Position numbers and translations under genes: made by a program
Source of the DNA: Rhizobium sp. Root1203
Lineage (GTDB): Bacteria; Pseudomonadota; Alphaproteobacteria; Rhizobiales; Rhizobiaceae
Reading direction: 5' to 3'
Assembly (NCBI RefSeq): GCF_001424945.1
Contig: NZ_LMCW01000034.1
Location: 91,831 to 155,830 of the forward strand
Length of the DNA stretch: 64,000 bases
Notes under the pieces: generated by a model
Seen by the model: the letters and a program-made list of their open reading frames with translations, nothing else
Told to the model about the DNA's origin: nothing
Database searches by the model: none
In this document: in pieces, positions 9,107-16,562 of the stretch
Layout of the letters: every line of letters starts with the position of its first letter
Numbering within the stretch: position 1 is the stretch's first letter

Positions 9107-10189
9107 TCAGTTTTCGCTCGCCGGGGGCTGGGTCTTGAGCCACCGGAGAACCCGTATCTCCTCGTCGTCCATCCAGTTCAGAAGGCGCTCGCTTGTCGTC
9201 TTCCGCAGACGCAGGACATCACCCAGCCGCCCTGCGCGAAAGTCTTCGAAGACGGCGGGGTGTATGTAGGACGATCGGCAGACGGCTCGCGTATTGACGA
9301 GCTTTGCAGCAACGGCATCAATCGCGCCGTTGAGCTGGACGGCCAAGGCACGTTGCGAACCAGGGACCTCCAGCGGAGCGAGGATTGAAACGGCCATGCA
9401 TGTCGCCCCCCATGTGCGGAACTGCCGTGAGCTGCTGCCATCGTCACCGGCCGCCTCGCGAATGTAGGCATTGACATCCTGAGACGATATCTGGCGGCAA
9501 TCGTTCTCGTTGCAGACATATTTGAAGAGTTGCTGGCCCGGTAACTCCTGGAGCTTCCGAACGACGTTTGCGATACGCCGGTCGCAATGCATCAGATTCC
9601 ATTCCTTTCCGGATTTGCCTTTAAACCGAAACTGAACATTCGACCCCTCGATCTTCACGTGGCGATTTCGAAGCGTCGTCAGTCCATAGGACCGGTTGTT
9701 CTCGGCATAGCTCGCATTGCCGATCCGGATATATAAATTGTCCAGCATCCAGACGACAGTCGCCAGCGCCTTCTCCATCGTCATTCCCCTGGACCGGAGA
9801 TCCAGATCCACGCGCTCGCGTATGTCGGGAAGCCGCGCACCGAACTCGACGAGACGTTCGAACTTGGCTCGACCGCGGTCGGCGTGCCAGCCGGGATGGT
9901 ATCGGTATTGCTTGCGACCGCGGGCGTCGATGCCCACAGCCTGCAGATGCGATAGCGGGTTTGTGGAAATCAAGACATCGCGATAGGCTGGAGGGATCGC
10001 CAAAGCGTTCAGACGCGCGATCTCGCCGCTGTCGGTGATCCGTCTCCCGTCTGGCCTGTAGTAGAGGAAGCCCCTTTTGCCTTCCTTGCGGGTGATCCCC
10101 GTTTCCAGACCCTGAACGTAGACGAGCCCGCACGATAGTTTTGCTTCCGCTGCGGTCGCGAGGATGTCGGTTTGAAGTATCTGGTTCAT
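9107..10189 (-). CDS. Type IB DNA topoisomerase (poxvirus-like)
   Basis: 360 residues with the bacterial type IB layout. An N-terminal DNA-binding part (GFLYYRPDGRRI, AIPPAYRDV) precedes a catalytic part with MEKALATVVWMLDNLYIRIGN, the arginine motif QFRTWGAT and the likely nucleophilic tyrosine in CRSSYIHP. It relaxes supercoiled DNA through a 3'-phosphotyrosyl intermediate. The ATG at 10189 has no clear ribosome site, and the predicted EcfG promoter would start transcription only about two bases upstream, so the message may be leaderless. Probable operon with treZ. Confidence 0.92.
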   Translation of the reverse strand: MNQILQTDILATAAEAKLSCGLVYVQGLETGITRKEGKRGFLYYRPDGRRITDSGEIARLNALAIPPAYRDVLISTNPLSHLQAVGIDARGRKQYRYHPGWHADRGRAKFERLVEFGARLPDIRERVDLDLRSRGMTMEKALATVVWMLDNLYIRIGNASYAENNRSYGLTTLRNRHVKIEGSNVQFRFKGKSGKEWNLMHCDRRIANVVRKLQELPGQQLFKYVCNENDCRQISSQDVNAYIREAAGDDGSSSRQFRTWGATCMAVSILAPLEVPGSQRALAVQLNGAIDAVAAKLVNTRAVCRSSYIHPAVFEDFRAGRLGDVLRLRKTTSERLLNWMDDEEIRVLRWLKTQPPASEN

Positions 10190-10197
10190 GTCAGCAG

Positions 10198-10222
10198 AAC
10201 ACTTTGGACGCTCGCGGGTTCC
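10198..10222 (-). promoter_or_regulatory. EcfG-type stress promoter of topIB-treZ
   Basis: Read on minus: GGAAC (10222-10218), 17 bases, GTT (10200-10198). The predicted start falls at about 10191, immediately before the topoisomerase ATG. Confidence 0.6.
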
Positions 10223-10353
10223 GCCCTATGTAAAGATGGGCGCGGCTTCCCGGCATTAGAAGCGAATGTGGAAGGTCGTCACCTGGCCCTGTTTTTTGAC
10301 GTTCAATGAAACCGTCGGGCGGCGTTGCGCGTTTCTTGCCAGGAGGAGAATCC

Positions 10354-10542
10354 ATGTCACATTCCAAGGACAACCGCCAAGTTCGCATCCCGGGCCCCAC
10401 TGACCGGAGCATCGCCGAGCATTGCAAAAAGTTCGGCATCGGTCCGGCAGAAGAGCGCAAACTCCAGAGATTGCTCGGAAAGCATGCTCCGCTCCATGAA
10501 CTTCAGGCCAATGCGCCCCCAAAACCCCCGAAATTCCGATGA
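10354..10542 (+). CDS. Small hypothetical protein, 62 aa
   Basis: Starts at 10354 with AGGAGGAGA a few bases upstream, a strong ribosome site. The product is basic and Pro-rich at the C-terminus (NAPPKPPKFR) and has no signal or membrane segment. A weak stress-promoter variant (GGAAG at 10270-10274, 16-base spacer, GTT at 10291) lies upstream. A strong hairpin follows the gene. Function unknown; the ribosome site and placement argue that it is expressed. Confidence 0.6.
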   Translation: MSHSKDNRQVRIPGPTDRSIAEHCKKFGIGPAEERKLQRLLGKHAPLHELQANAPPKPPKFR

Positions 10543-10582
10543 GCTGCGCGGGCAAGCAGCTGAAAATCTGAAGTCAAGAGAC

Positions 10583-10629
10583 GGCTCGAGCGGTTCGGCT
10601 GGAGACTCTCCAGCTGGACCGCTCGAGCC
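10583..10629. repeat. Near-perfect 22-bp hairpin between convergent genes
   Basis: Left arm 10583-10604, three-base loop ACT, right arm 10608-10629; only two positions are G-U-type mismatches. It begins GGCTCGAGCGG and ends CCGCTCGAGCC. No T-run follows on either strand, so it is not a canonical terminator. It may block read-through between the 62-aa gene and the secreted-protein gene, or be a dispersed palindromic element. Confidence 0.6.
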
Positions 10630-10644
10630 TGACGGCACAGACAA

Positions 10645-10980
10645 TTAAATCTCCGGACAGCCTCGCACATTCGCAAATACGATTCGATCCGGCCCACCGC
10701 GAGTGAACCCTTCGACTACAATATTGCGTGCACTTGCACGCACGATATGAGCACGACGGAATCCCGCATCCCGGGCTGCGTCGAGGGCTTCATCCGGGTC
10801 GCAGCCGCCTCTGCCGTAACGGTTATGGCCGTATTCCCGATCCTGGTTCCTGTCGTAAACGCCGACGCCTCCAGGCCCGACTCGAAGTTCCAGGTCCTGA
10901 GCATTGGCCAGTGTGTTGCTGGATGCGAGGCTGCAAGCGGCCAAGCCCACGACCAGCGCGGATTTCAGGATGTTGCGCAT
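10645..10980 (-). CDS. Small secreted protein, 111 aa
   Basis: Starts at the ATG at 10980, preceded by GAAGGAGAG; the longer frame upstream lacks support. Residues 1-28 form a clear Sec signal peptide (Lys start, hydrophobic ALVVGLAACSLAS core, cleavage near ANA-Q). The mature part has VGPGGVGVYDR, a Tyr/Gly/Arg-rich stretch and a C-terminal domain with two cysteines (GGCDPDEAL, VRGCPEI) that could form a disulphide. This matches a small periplasmic protein type frequent in rhizobia; function unknown. An EcfG-type promoter lies upstream at 11019-11044. Confidence 0.75.
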   Translation of the reverse strand: MRNILKSALVVGLAACSLASSNTLANAQDLELRVGPGGVGVYDRNQDREYGHNRYGRGGCDPDEALDAARDAGFRRAHIVRASARNIVVEGFTRGGPDRIVFANVRGCPEI

Positions 10981-11018
10981 GGCTCTCTCCTTCCTGCGAT
11001 AACTGTTCCTGGAGAATG

Positions 11019-11044
11019 AACAGTCTGGAGGTGCCTTTGGTTCC
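11019..11044 (-). promoter_or_regulatory. EcfG-type stress promoter of the secreted-protein gene
   Basis: Read on minus: GGAAC (11044-11040), 18 bases, GTT (11021-11019). The predicted start is ~30 bases upstream of the ATG at 10980. Confidence 0.5.
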
Positions 11045-11081
11045 TTGGAGCGTTTCGCGCATTTCGCCTCGCAGTGTCGCT

Positions 11082-11106
11082 GGAACAAGACTTGTCCCCT
11101 CCCGTT
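11082..11106 (+). promoter_or_regulatory. EcfG-type stress promoter of the 76-aa gene
   Basis: GGAAC at 11082-11086, 17 bases, GTT at 11104-11106. It lies 35 bases upstream of the start codon at 11142. Confidence 0.6.
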
Positions 11107-11141
11107 TATGCTTGGCAAACGGAAATTCGAGGAATGTAAAA

Positions 11142-11372
11142 ATGGCAGAACGACCGCCACCGGCAGCGACACCCGCACTCGAACTCGCGAGGGAATACAT
11201 CAGACTCGGTGGAAAACGCCGATCCGCAAACGATGACAACAAGGCTTCCACACGAGAATGGGAGCCGGACAGTCCGGAAGCAAAATCCTTCTGGAGGAAC
11301 CGTATCGAAACCCTTCCCGAAGAGAAAAGGAATGAAGTCATCTCACACCTTCCTACAATAAGCGTAATTTGA
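11142..11372 (+). CDS. Small conserved hypothetical protein, 76 aa
   Basis: Starts at 11142 with GAGGAA seven bases upstream. The sequence begins MAERPPPAATPALELAREY, then turns highly charged (KRRSANDDNK, EEKRNE), and has no signal peptide. The EcfG-type promoter at 11082 gives it a good transcription start. I recall similar small proteins in rhizobia but know no function. Confidence 0.62.
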   Translation: MAERPPPAATPALELAREYIRLGGKRRSANDDNKASTREWEPDSPEAKSFWRNRIETLPEEKRNEVISHLPTISVI

Positions 11373-11521
11373 TCGCGCCAACACCCGTCACTTGGTCCTA
11401 AGCGCACTTCGCAGGGGGCGGACTGCAAAACCCCAAAGATTTTTGCCGTGACGCGCTCCTCGCTCTTGATCGTGGATATTGAATGGATCTATGAGGGCGT
11501 TGGTGACCCAAGGAGCATAAA

Positions 11522-11761
11522 TTGCAAGTTCTGGTACGTGACAACAACGTTGAGCAAGCGCTCCGTGTTTTGAAGAAAAAGATGCAGCGTGAGGGCGTTT
11601 TCCGGGATATGCGACTCCGGGAGCATTATGAAAAGCCTTCTGAGAAACGTGCTCGCGAGAAGGCCGAAGGCATAAGGCGCGTTCGCAAGCTCGCCCGCAA
11701 GAAGCTTGAGCGGGAAAGCGGTGTTTCGGCCCCCAAGAAGATCAGAGCGCCAGGCCGCTAG
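11522..11761 (+). CDS. rpsU: 30S ribosomal protein S21
   Basis: 79 residues with the S21 pattern: MQVLVRDNNVEQALRVLKKKMQREGVFRDM near the N-terminus and a basic helical tail (KRAREKAEGIRRVRKLARKK). It uses a TTG start at 11522, six bases after AAGGAG; no in-frame ATG exists upstream. S21 binds the 30S platform near the anti-Shine-Dalgarno end of 16S rRNA. Alphaproteobacteria often carry several S21 genes. This copy lies among stress genes, so it is probably a paralogue used under particular conditions, though that is inference. Confidence 0.93.
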   Translation: MQVLVRDNNVEQALRVLKKKMQREGVFRDMRLREHYEKPSEKRAREKAEGIRRVRKLARKKLERESGVSAPKKIRAPGR

Positions 11762-12001
11762 AGAACAAGCTACGTCAAGGCGCGATGTTTGGCACCTGAC
11801 GACGTAGAGCTCGAAAACCATCTCCGCCGCGGATCGGGAGTGCAGAGTTGATCTGGCCCCGCTCTCGTTTTGCGTTCGGCAACGGAAATGGCGACGTTCC
11901 CACGCGGCTGGCTTCAGCAGCATTGCGGCACATTGTCGAAAAGCTTGCATTTTAAGCATCACACAGAGATGCTTGGCGCGTCATAAAACGGGATTGCGGC
12001 A

Positions 12002-12709
12002 GTGACATTGGACGACTTGATGCCTGTGACGCCAAGTTGGACTGACATAGCGATCCGAGTCGCAGCGATCCTTGTTGCGGGTAGCCTCATCGGGATGAAC
12101 AGGGAGCGAGGCGGGCATTCCGCCGGACTGCGTACCACGATCCTGGTTGGCCTTGCGGCGTGTATTTCCATGATTCAGGCAAATTTATTGCTGTCGACAA
12201 GCCAAAGCACCAACGGCTCTATGGATATCCTTCGATTCCCGCTCGGCGTACTGACCGGTGTCGGCTTTATCGGCGGCGGTGCCATCCTGCGCCGAGGCGA
12301 CATTGCGACCGGGGTTACAACGGCTGCCACCCTCTGGCTGATTACCGCCATCGGCCTGTGTGTCGGCGGCGGACAGCTTGTCCTCGGAACCATCGCCACC
12401 GTTGTCGCCTTCGTTGTCCTGTCGCCATTCAAGAGGATCGGGCTTAAAGTCCCGTCCGAGCAGAAGGGAGCCGTCGGCATAAAGGTGCCCAAAGGCACTG
12501 ACATCCCCGAAATTGTTTCCTGCCTGCCGCCAGGATCGCAAGCGCGGTTCACGACCATGATAAATGGGCTGGACGACCATCATGACGAGTTTATCTACGA
12601 ATTGCGGTGGTTTGCGACGGATGGAGCGCCTTCCGCTGCCGACATTGCCAGGGATATCAAGGCGAAGTTCCATGTGACGAAGTTCGAACATCGCGCCAGT
12701 ATCACCTGA
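12002..12709 (+). CDS. MgtC/SapB family membrane protein
   Basis: 235 residues. The N-terminal ~145 residues hold about four or five membrane segments with the family word GSLIGMNRERGGHSAGLRT and GVGFIGGGAILRRG. The C-terminal ~85 residues form a soluble, ACT-like domain. It starts at a GTG at 12002; an ATG at 12020 is an alternative. MgtC proteins help survival at low magnesium and in acid or intracellular conditions, partly by modulating ATP synthase in Salmonella. The role here is unknown. No magnesium-responsive leader is visible upstream. Confidence 0.88.
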   Translation: MTLDDLMPVTPSWTDIAIRVAAILVAGSLIGMNRERGGHSAGLRTTILVGLAACISMIQANLLLSTSQSTNGSMDILRFPLGVLTGVGFIGGGAILRRGDIATGVTTAATLWLITAIGLCVGGGQLVLGTIATVVAFVVLSPFKRIGLKVPSEQKGAVGIKVPKGTDIPEIVSCLPPGSQARFTTMINGLDDHHDEFIYELRWFATDGAPSAADIARDIKAKFHVTKFEHRASIT

Positions 12710-12799
12710 TATCACCGGTCTGTTGTTTTAGGGTGTTCTCCCAACAATGCAGGCAGCTGCCTGTCTCCCCAATCGAATGTTTCGCGACGCTCAGAGAAT

Positions 12800-12824
12800 G
12801 GAACTTTTTTTCCGCTGGATAGTT
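12800..12824 (+). promoter_or_regulatory. EcfG-type stress promoter of the 111-aa gene
   Basis: GGAAC at 12800-12804, 17 bases, GTT at 12822-12824. The downstream start codon is at 12864. Confidence 0.6.
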
Positions 12825-12863
12825 GGAGGACATACGGCTCGCTCTGGCCGAAAGGAGGGTTCC

Positions 12864-13199
12864 ATGTCTTTCGATTTGACGTCCCGCTGCCTGACTACAG
12901 ACGACCTCCGCCTCCTCCAGCAAGTCCTAATCGATTGCGGCTACACGGGTAATATTGCAAGTGGGCAATCAGCCTCTCCCAACCTCGCTGGCAGATTGCT
13001 CATTCACCTCTACCAAGACGGCATGACCGATCCGTCGGAGCTCTGCGATGAGCTCACGCGCCGGTTTGGGCGGACGAAAAAAGACGTGCCGATTGCGGAA
13101 AGCCAACTGCACAAGGATGCCATTCGCGGATTATTTTCGCCTAGTCACGCCGGAAGAGGGTCGAGGTATCATCATGAAGCTCCGAACCGTTCCCGATGA
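12864..13199 (+). CDS. Hypothetical protein, 111 aa
   Basis: Starts at 12864 after AAAGGAGGG, a strong ribosome site. The first ~80 residues look like a compact helical domain (LRLLQQVLIDCGYTGN, LIHLYQDGMTDPSELCDELTRRFG). The tail is basic and His-rich. No signal peptide. I do not recognise the family. The EcfG-type promoter directly upstream places it in the stress set. It converges with the exonuclease-like gene 45 bases away. Confidence 0.62.
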   Translation: MSFDLTSRCLTTDDLRLLQQVLIDCGYTGNIASGQSASPNLAGRLLIHLYQDGMTDPSELCDELTRRFGRTKKDVPIAESQLHKDAIRGLFSPSHAGRGSRYHHEAPNRSR

Positions 13200-13244
13200 C
13201 CCTATCCGATCCACGTGAACACACGTTTGTGTCCTGCGATTGAC

Positions 13245-14006
13245 CTAGCCGGAACGCGCCGGGTATTCGACTTCGGCCAGAACCGGCAAATGATCGGACG
13301 CTTGCCGTGCGGCTGCCGTCGAGATCACTTCCGAACGGACATTGCCAAACTCCTTCGAAACAAAGATATGATCCAGTCGAAGCAATGGAAAACGGGAGGG
13401 GAACGTCCGCGCCGCCCTTGCCGGTGCAACGTCGCGAAAGCAGGCGGCGAGAGCCTTGTAGGCTGCCGAGGAGGGGACGGCATTGAGGTCGCCACAGATG
13501 ATCGCGGGGAGAGCCTGAAACTCGGGACTTCCCATCCAATCGCGACCCAGCAACGTTTCGACCTGCCGCAAGCGATCAAGATTTCTCAGCCCCAGATGGG
13601 TGTTCAGCACGTTCAACGCGCCCCACGGCAGATCGACTAGGATCCATAGGGCTCCCCGCAGTTCCCCAAGAGACGGCAGTGGCGACGCCTTCATAAGTCG
13701 CGTTGGAAGTGCCGTCAGGATTGCATCGCCGTATTTTTCTTCTTCGACGTGGAGCGCCGGATGAAAGTGCGCTTCCATCTTCAAAAGCGAGGCTATGACG
13801 TGCGCTTGGTCGATTCTGCCGGTTCGCTTTCGCCCGACGTCCAGTTCCTGCAGAGCGATTATATCTGCGCCCGTTTGTGCGATCACATCGGCAATCCGAT
13901 GCGGATCGATCTTGCGGTCCGTGCCGATGCAGCTGTGAACATTGTACGTCAATATTGAGACTGTGGGCGAACGCTGGCGGGGGGAACTGTCGCGATTTGA
14001 GCTCAT
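13245..14006 (-). CDS. Endonuclease/exonuclease/phosphatase-family protein (YbhP-like)
   Basis: 253 residues from the ATG at 14006. The EEP fold is seen in SILTYNVHSCIG, IIALQELD, LNTHLGL, CGDLNA and LDHIFVS...ASDHLPVLAEV, which carry the metal-binding and catalytic Asn, Glu, His and Asp residues. Family members hydrolyse phosphodiesters in DNA, lipids or inositol phosphates. Together with the YbhN-like and phospholipase-D genes it mirrors the E. coli ybhP-clsB-ybhN operon, so a membrane-lipid role is a better guess than DNA repair. The predicted promoter places the transcript start within about two bases of the ATG, a possible leaderless message. Confidence 0.85.
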   Translation of the reverse strand: MSSNRDSSPRQRSPTVSILTYNVHSCIGTDRKIDPHRIADVIAQTGADIIALQELDVGRKRTGRIDQAHVIASLLKMEAHFHPALHVEEEKYGDAILTALPTRLMKASPLPSLGELRGALWILVDLPWGALNVLNTHLGLRNLDRLRQVETLLGRDWMGSPEFQALPAIICGDLNAVPSSAAYKALAACFRDVAPARAARTFPSRFPLLRLDHIFVSKEFGNVRSEVISTAAARQASDHLPVLAEVEYPARSG

Positions 14007-14012
14007 TGTAAA

Positions 14013-14039
14013 GGAACCTCGATCGGCACCGTTCGTTCC
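14013..14039. promoter_or_regulatory. Symmetric bidirectional EcfG-type promoter
   Basis: GGAAC at 14013-14017, 17 bases, GTTCC at 14035-14039. Because GTTCC is the reverse complement of GGAAC, the same element reads as GGAAC-N17-GTT on both strands. It drives the YbhN-like gene (start 14081) rightwards and the YbhP-like gene (start 14006) leftwards. Confidence 0.6.
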
Positions 14040-14080
14040 ATCTGGGAGTTTCCTTTCACCGTACACAAAACGGAATACCG

Positions 14081-15061
14081 ATGATTCTGAAACGCCTGCT
14101 GGTTAACATCGTCCTTGTCGCAAGTCTCATGCTGGCGAGCTACCTGCTGTACAGGGTCTTTCATCGCTATTCGCTTGATGAGGTTGTGGCGTCAATCCGC
14201 GCCATCCCGACCGTCCGACTCGTGACGAGCGCCGCTTTTGCTGCCGCCTCCTATGCCTGTTTGACCGGCTTCGACTGGCTCGGGCTGCGCTATGCAGGCA
14301 AGCCGCTCAGCTATTCCAAGGCTGCGATCGCCTCGTTCACCGCCTTGTCTATCGGTCACAATCTCGGAGTAGCAGCGCTGAGCAGCGGCGCTGTGCGGTA
14401 TCGTTTCTACAGCCGTTGGGGCCTGACGACGGAAGAAGTTGCAAAGGTTGTCCTGTTTTGCGGCGTGACGGTAGGATTGGGTCTGACTTCGCTCGCTGCT
14501 ATCGCCCTTCTCGCCAATCCCGATGATGCCAGAAAGGCACTGAACATGACTGCCGGGCATGTCTTTTTCCTCGGCATCGGATGTGCGGTAATTCCGGTGG
14601 CCTACCTCGTTCTCGCGGCCACGGTTCGCGCTCCTCTCAAAATCCGGCGATGGGGCTTCCAGATTCCGAGCGTATCCGCAAGCCTTGCGCAGATCGCGCT
14701 TGGGACCCTCAATTTCGTGTTCGTGTCCGCATGCCTTCACCAGCTCATATCAGCTGATACAGACGCCGGCTTCGTTCAGACGGTGACGGCTTTCGTGTTG
14801 GCAAACATCGCAGTGCTCGTGACCCACGTGCCGGGCGGCCTGGGAGTTCTGGAAGCGACCGTGAGGCATGTCTTGCCGGACTCCGCTTCAATCGGTGCCT
14901 TGGTTGCCTTTCGAGCCATCTATTTCCTTCTGCCTCTTGCTTTGGGCCTTGCGCTTCTCGCGATCAGTGAAATGTGGAGCCGGCTAAAGGATGGGCGTCG
15001 GTCAAAAGATGGCGGCCAACCTCATCCTGAGGTTTGCGAACAAGGCGCGCATTCTGCGTAA
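14081..15061 (+). CDS. YbhN-like membrane protein (lysylphosphatidylglycerol synthase TM family)
   Basis: 326 residues with about eight membrane helices; LSIGHNLGVAALSSGAVRYRFYSRWGL and VTHVPGGLGVLEATV are characteristic of the UPF0104/LPG-synthase transmembrane family. No C-terminal acyl-transfer domain is present, so it is not a complete MprF. The role is unknown; membership of the ybhP/clsB/ybhN trio suggests phospholipid handling or transport. Its last 60 bases overlap the end of the convergent phospholipase D gene. Confidence 0.85.
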   Translation: MILKRLLVNIVLVASLMLASYLLYRVFHRYSLDEVVASIRAIPTVRLVTSAAFAAASYACLTGFDWLGLRYAGKPLSYSKAAIASFTALSIGHNLGVAALSSGAVRYRFYSRWGLTTEEVAKVVLFCGVTVGLGLTSLAAIALLANPDDARKALNMTAGHVFFLGIGCAVIPVAYLVLAATVRAPLKIRRWGFQIPSVSASLAQIALGTLNFVFVSACLHQLISADTDAGFVQTVTAFVLANIAVLVTHVPGGLGVLEATVRHVLPDSASIGALVAFRAIYFLLPLALGLALLAISEMWSRLKDGRRSKDGGQPHPEVCEQGAHSA

Positions 15062-16483
15062 GGGCCGAAAGGGAATTTGCGGATCGATGACGGAGGTACC
15101 GGGAAGCGGCGAAATCCCGCCGCGCGTCAGATCGACGGAAAACTCCCGCAGGCCACGGGAACCTGTATTGAGCGCATCGAGCGACTTCACGAGGGAGCCC
15201 GATTGTCGAAGCATTTGGCCCACCGTTTCGGGGTTTGCGTCGAGATGTTCGGCTAGAAGCTTGCTTCTGAGGGCGAAGATTGCATTGCGATGCGCTGCTT
15301 CGCCCGCTTCCAGTGCCAAATCGCATTCCGTATCGAGGCCCTCTGATCGATTGTTGAGATTGGAGGAGCCAATGCGGACGAACCGATCGTCGATTATAAT
15401 AACCTTTGAATGGATCGTAACTTCCTGCTCGCCGCCTGCGGGATTTGGGACGACAGGATAAAGAATCCGGAGCCTGTCGTGTCGGTCCATTCGTTTTAGC
15501 CGCCGTATGACGCGATCGCGGTTGCCCCCCATCGTCAGCTTTTCGATCAGGCCGTGCGAACTCCTGGTGACGAGTACGACGATCTCCGGCCCGTCCGCCT
15601 CTCTTAATCGGCGCCCCAGCCTGCGAGCGATCCCAAATGAGGCGAGGTATTGCGTCTCGATATAAATCGACCTCCTGGCTGCGCGGATCGCATCGCGGGT
15701 CAACTTTATGGCTTCGTGGCGACCACGCTTTCCGACAAGGCCGGGCTCAGTCAGCGCGACACCAGAAGCGGCCCCGCGCATGTCTGCGACAATCGACTCG
15801 GGCCAGGACGCCGCAATATCAGTTTGACGGTCGATTGGCTCTCCTGTCGCCCTGCTCCAGCGTCGACGTGCGACATCTCCGATGAGGAGCGCTGCCTCAC
15901 CTGAAACCATCGCCTGAATATCGTGGACGGGACCGTAAGGTTGCCCGTCCGGAGCGGCTCTCAATGGATTGTCGACGCGATGGTCCGGCTCGTCCCAGCG
16001 GCGCGCCGTGAGATCGATACCCCCGAGAAATGCAAGCGCATCGTCAATAACCACCAGCTTTTGATGGTGACTGCCTCTCAAGGGATGTCTCAGATCGAAC
16101 CGCAAGTTGATTTGCGGATGCCTCGAAAAAGCGCTTTCACGGAAAATCTTCAGGGACTTGCCCGAATAGACAGGACCCATCCCCCAGACAAGGATCCGAA
16201 CCTGCAGTTCCGGGGCGTCATCGGTCAGACGAAGTAGCAGCTCCCCAAGGGTTTCGGAACTGACGCGCGGTCGCAGGCAGATATCCGGGTTGAAATCCCA
16301 GCCGACGATCCAGATCGTGCGTCGCGCACCGCGAAGAGCCGCATCGAGGGCGGAGAAATAAGCAGATCCATCGATCAGGAACGACGCCTTTTCCGCTTTC
16401 GCGACGTTCCAGACATTGCGCCCCGGCTCGACGATTGCAGATACCGACGACACTTCTCCCATCGCCCACCTCATAGTAGCCAT
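15002..16483 (-). CDS. Phospholipase D / cardiolipin synthase-like protein (ClsB-like)
   Basis: 493 residues with two HKD motifs: SHHQKLVVIDD (~residue 140) and TIHSKVIIIDDRFVRIGSSNLNNRSEG (~residue 365). These make the phosphatidyl-transfer active site. No N-terminal membrane helices, as in ClsB rather than ClsA. It likely makes cardiolipin or transfers phosphatidyl groups at the inner membrane. The ATG at 16483 has CGGAG five bases upstream; an ATG at 16462 is possible. A short hydrophobic-basic C-terminus (RRMRALFANLRMRLAAIF) may contact membrane. The EcfG-type promoter at 16530-16557 lies upstream. Confidence 0.88.
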   Translation of the reverse strand: MATMRWAMGEVSSVSAIVEPGRNVWNVAKAEKASFLIDGSAYFSALDAALRGARRTIWIVGWDFNPDICLRPRVSSETLGELLLRLTDDAPELQVRILVWGMGPVYSGKSLKIFRESAFSRHPQINLRFDLRHPLRGSHHQKLVVIDDALAFLGGIDLTARRWDEPDHRVDNPLRAAPDGQPYGPVHDIQAMVSGEAALLIGDVARRRWSRATGEPIDRQTDIAASWPESIVADMRGAASGVALTEPGLVGKRGRHEAIKLTRDAIRAARRSIYIETQYLASFGIARRLGRRLREADGPEIVVLVTRSSHGLIEKLTMGGNRDRVIRRLKRMDRHDRLRILYPVVPNPAGGEQEVTIHSKVIIIDDRFVRIGSSNLNNRSEGLDTECDLALEAGEAAHRNAIFALRSKLLAEHLDANPETVGQMLRQSGSLVKSLDALNTGSRGLREFSVDLTRGGISPLPGTSVIDPQIPFRPLRRMRALFANLRMRLAAIF

Positions 16484-16529
16484 CGAAACTCCGATATTTA
16501 AGACCGCACTTTTTTCGTGCCCAACCCCA

Positions 16530-16557
16530 GGAACGCGTGACGTTGATCATCCGTTCC
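16530..16557. promoter_or_regulatory. Symmetric bidirectional EcfG-type promoter (clsB-like gene and predicted sRNA)
   Basis: GGAAC at 16530-16534, 18 bases, GTTCC at 16553-16557, so it reads as GGAAC-N17-CGTT on both strands. Leftwards it gives the phospholipase D gene a ~42-base leader. Rightwards it would start a transcript near 16563 that ends at a strong terminator at 16746, with no convincing coding gene between. Confidence 0.6.
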
Positions 16558-16562
16558 AGAGG

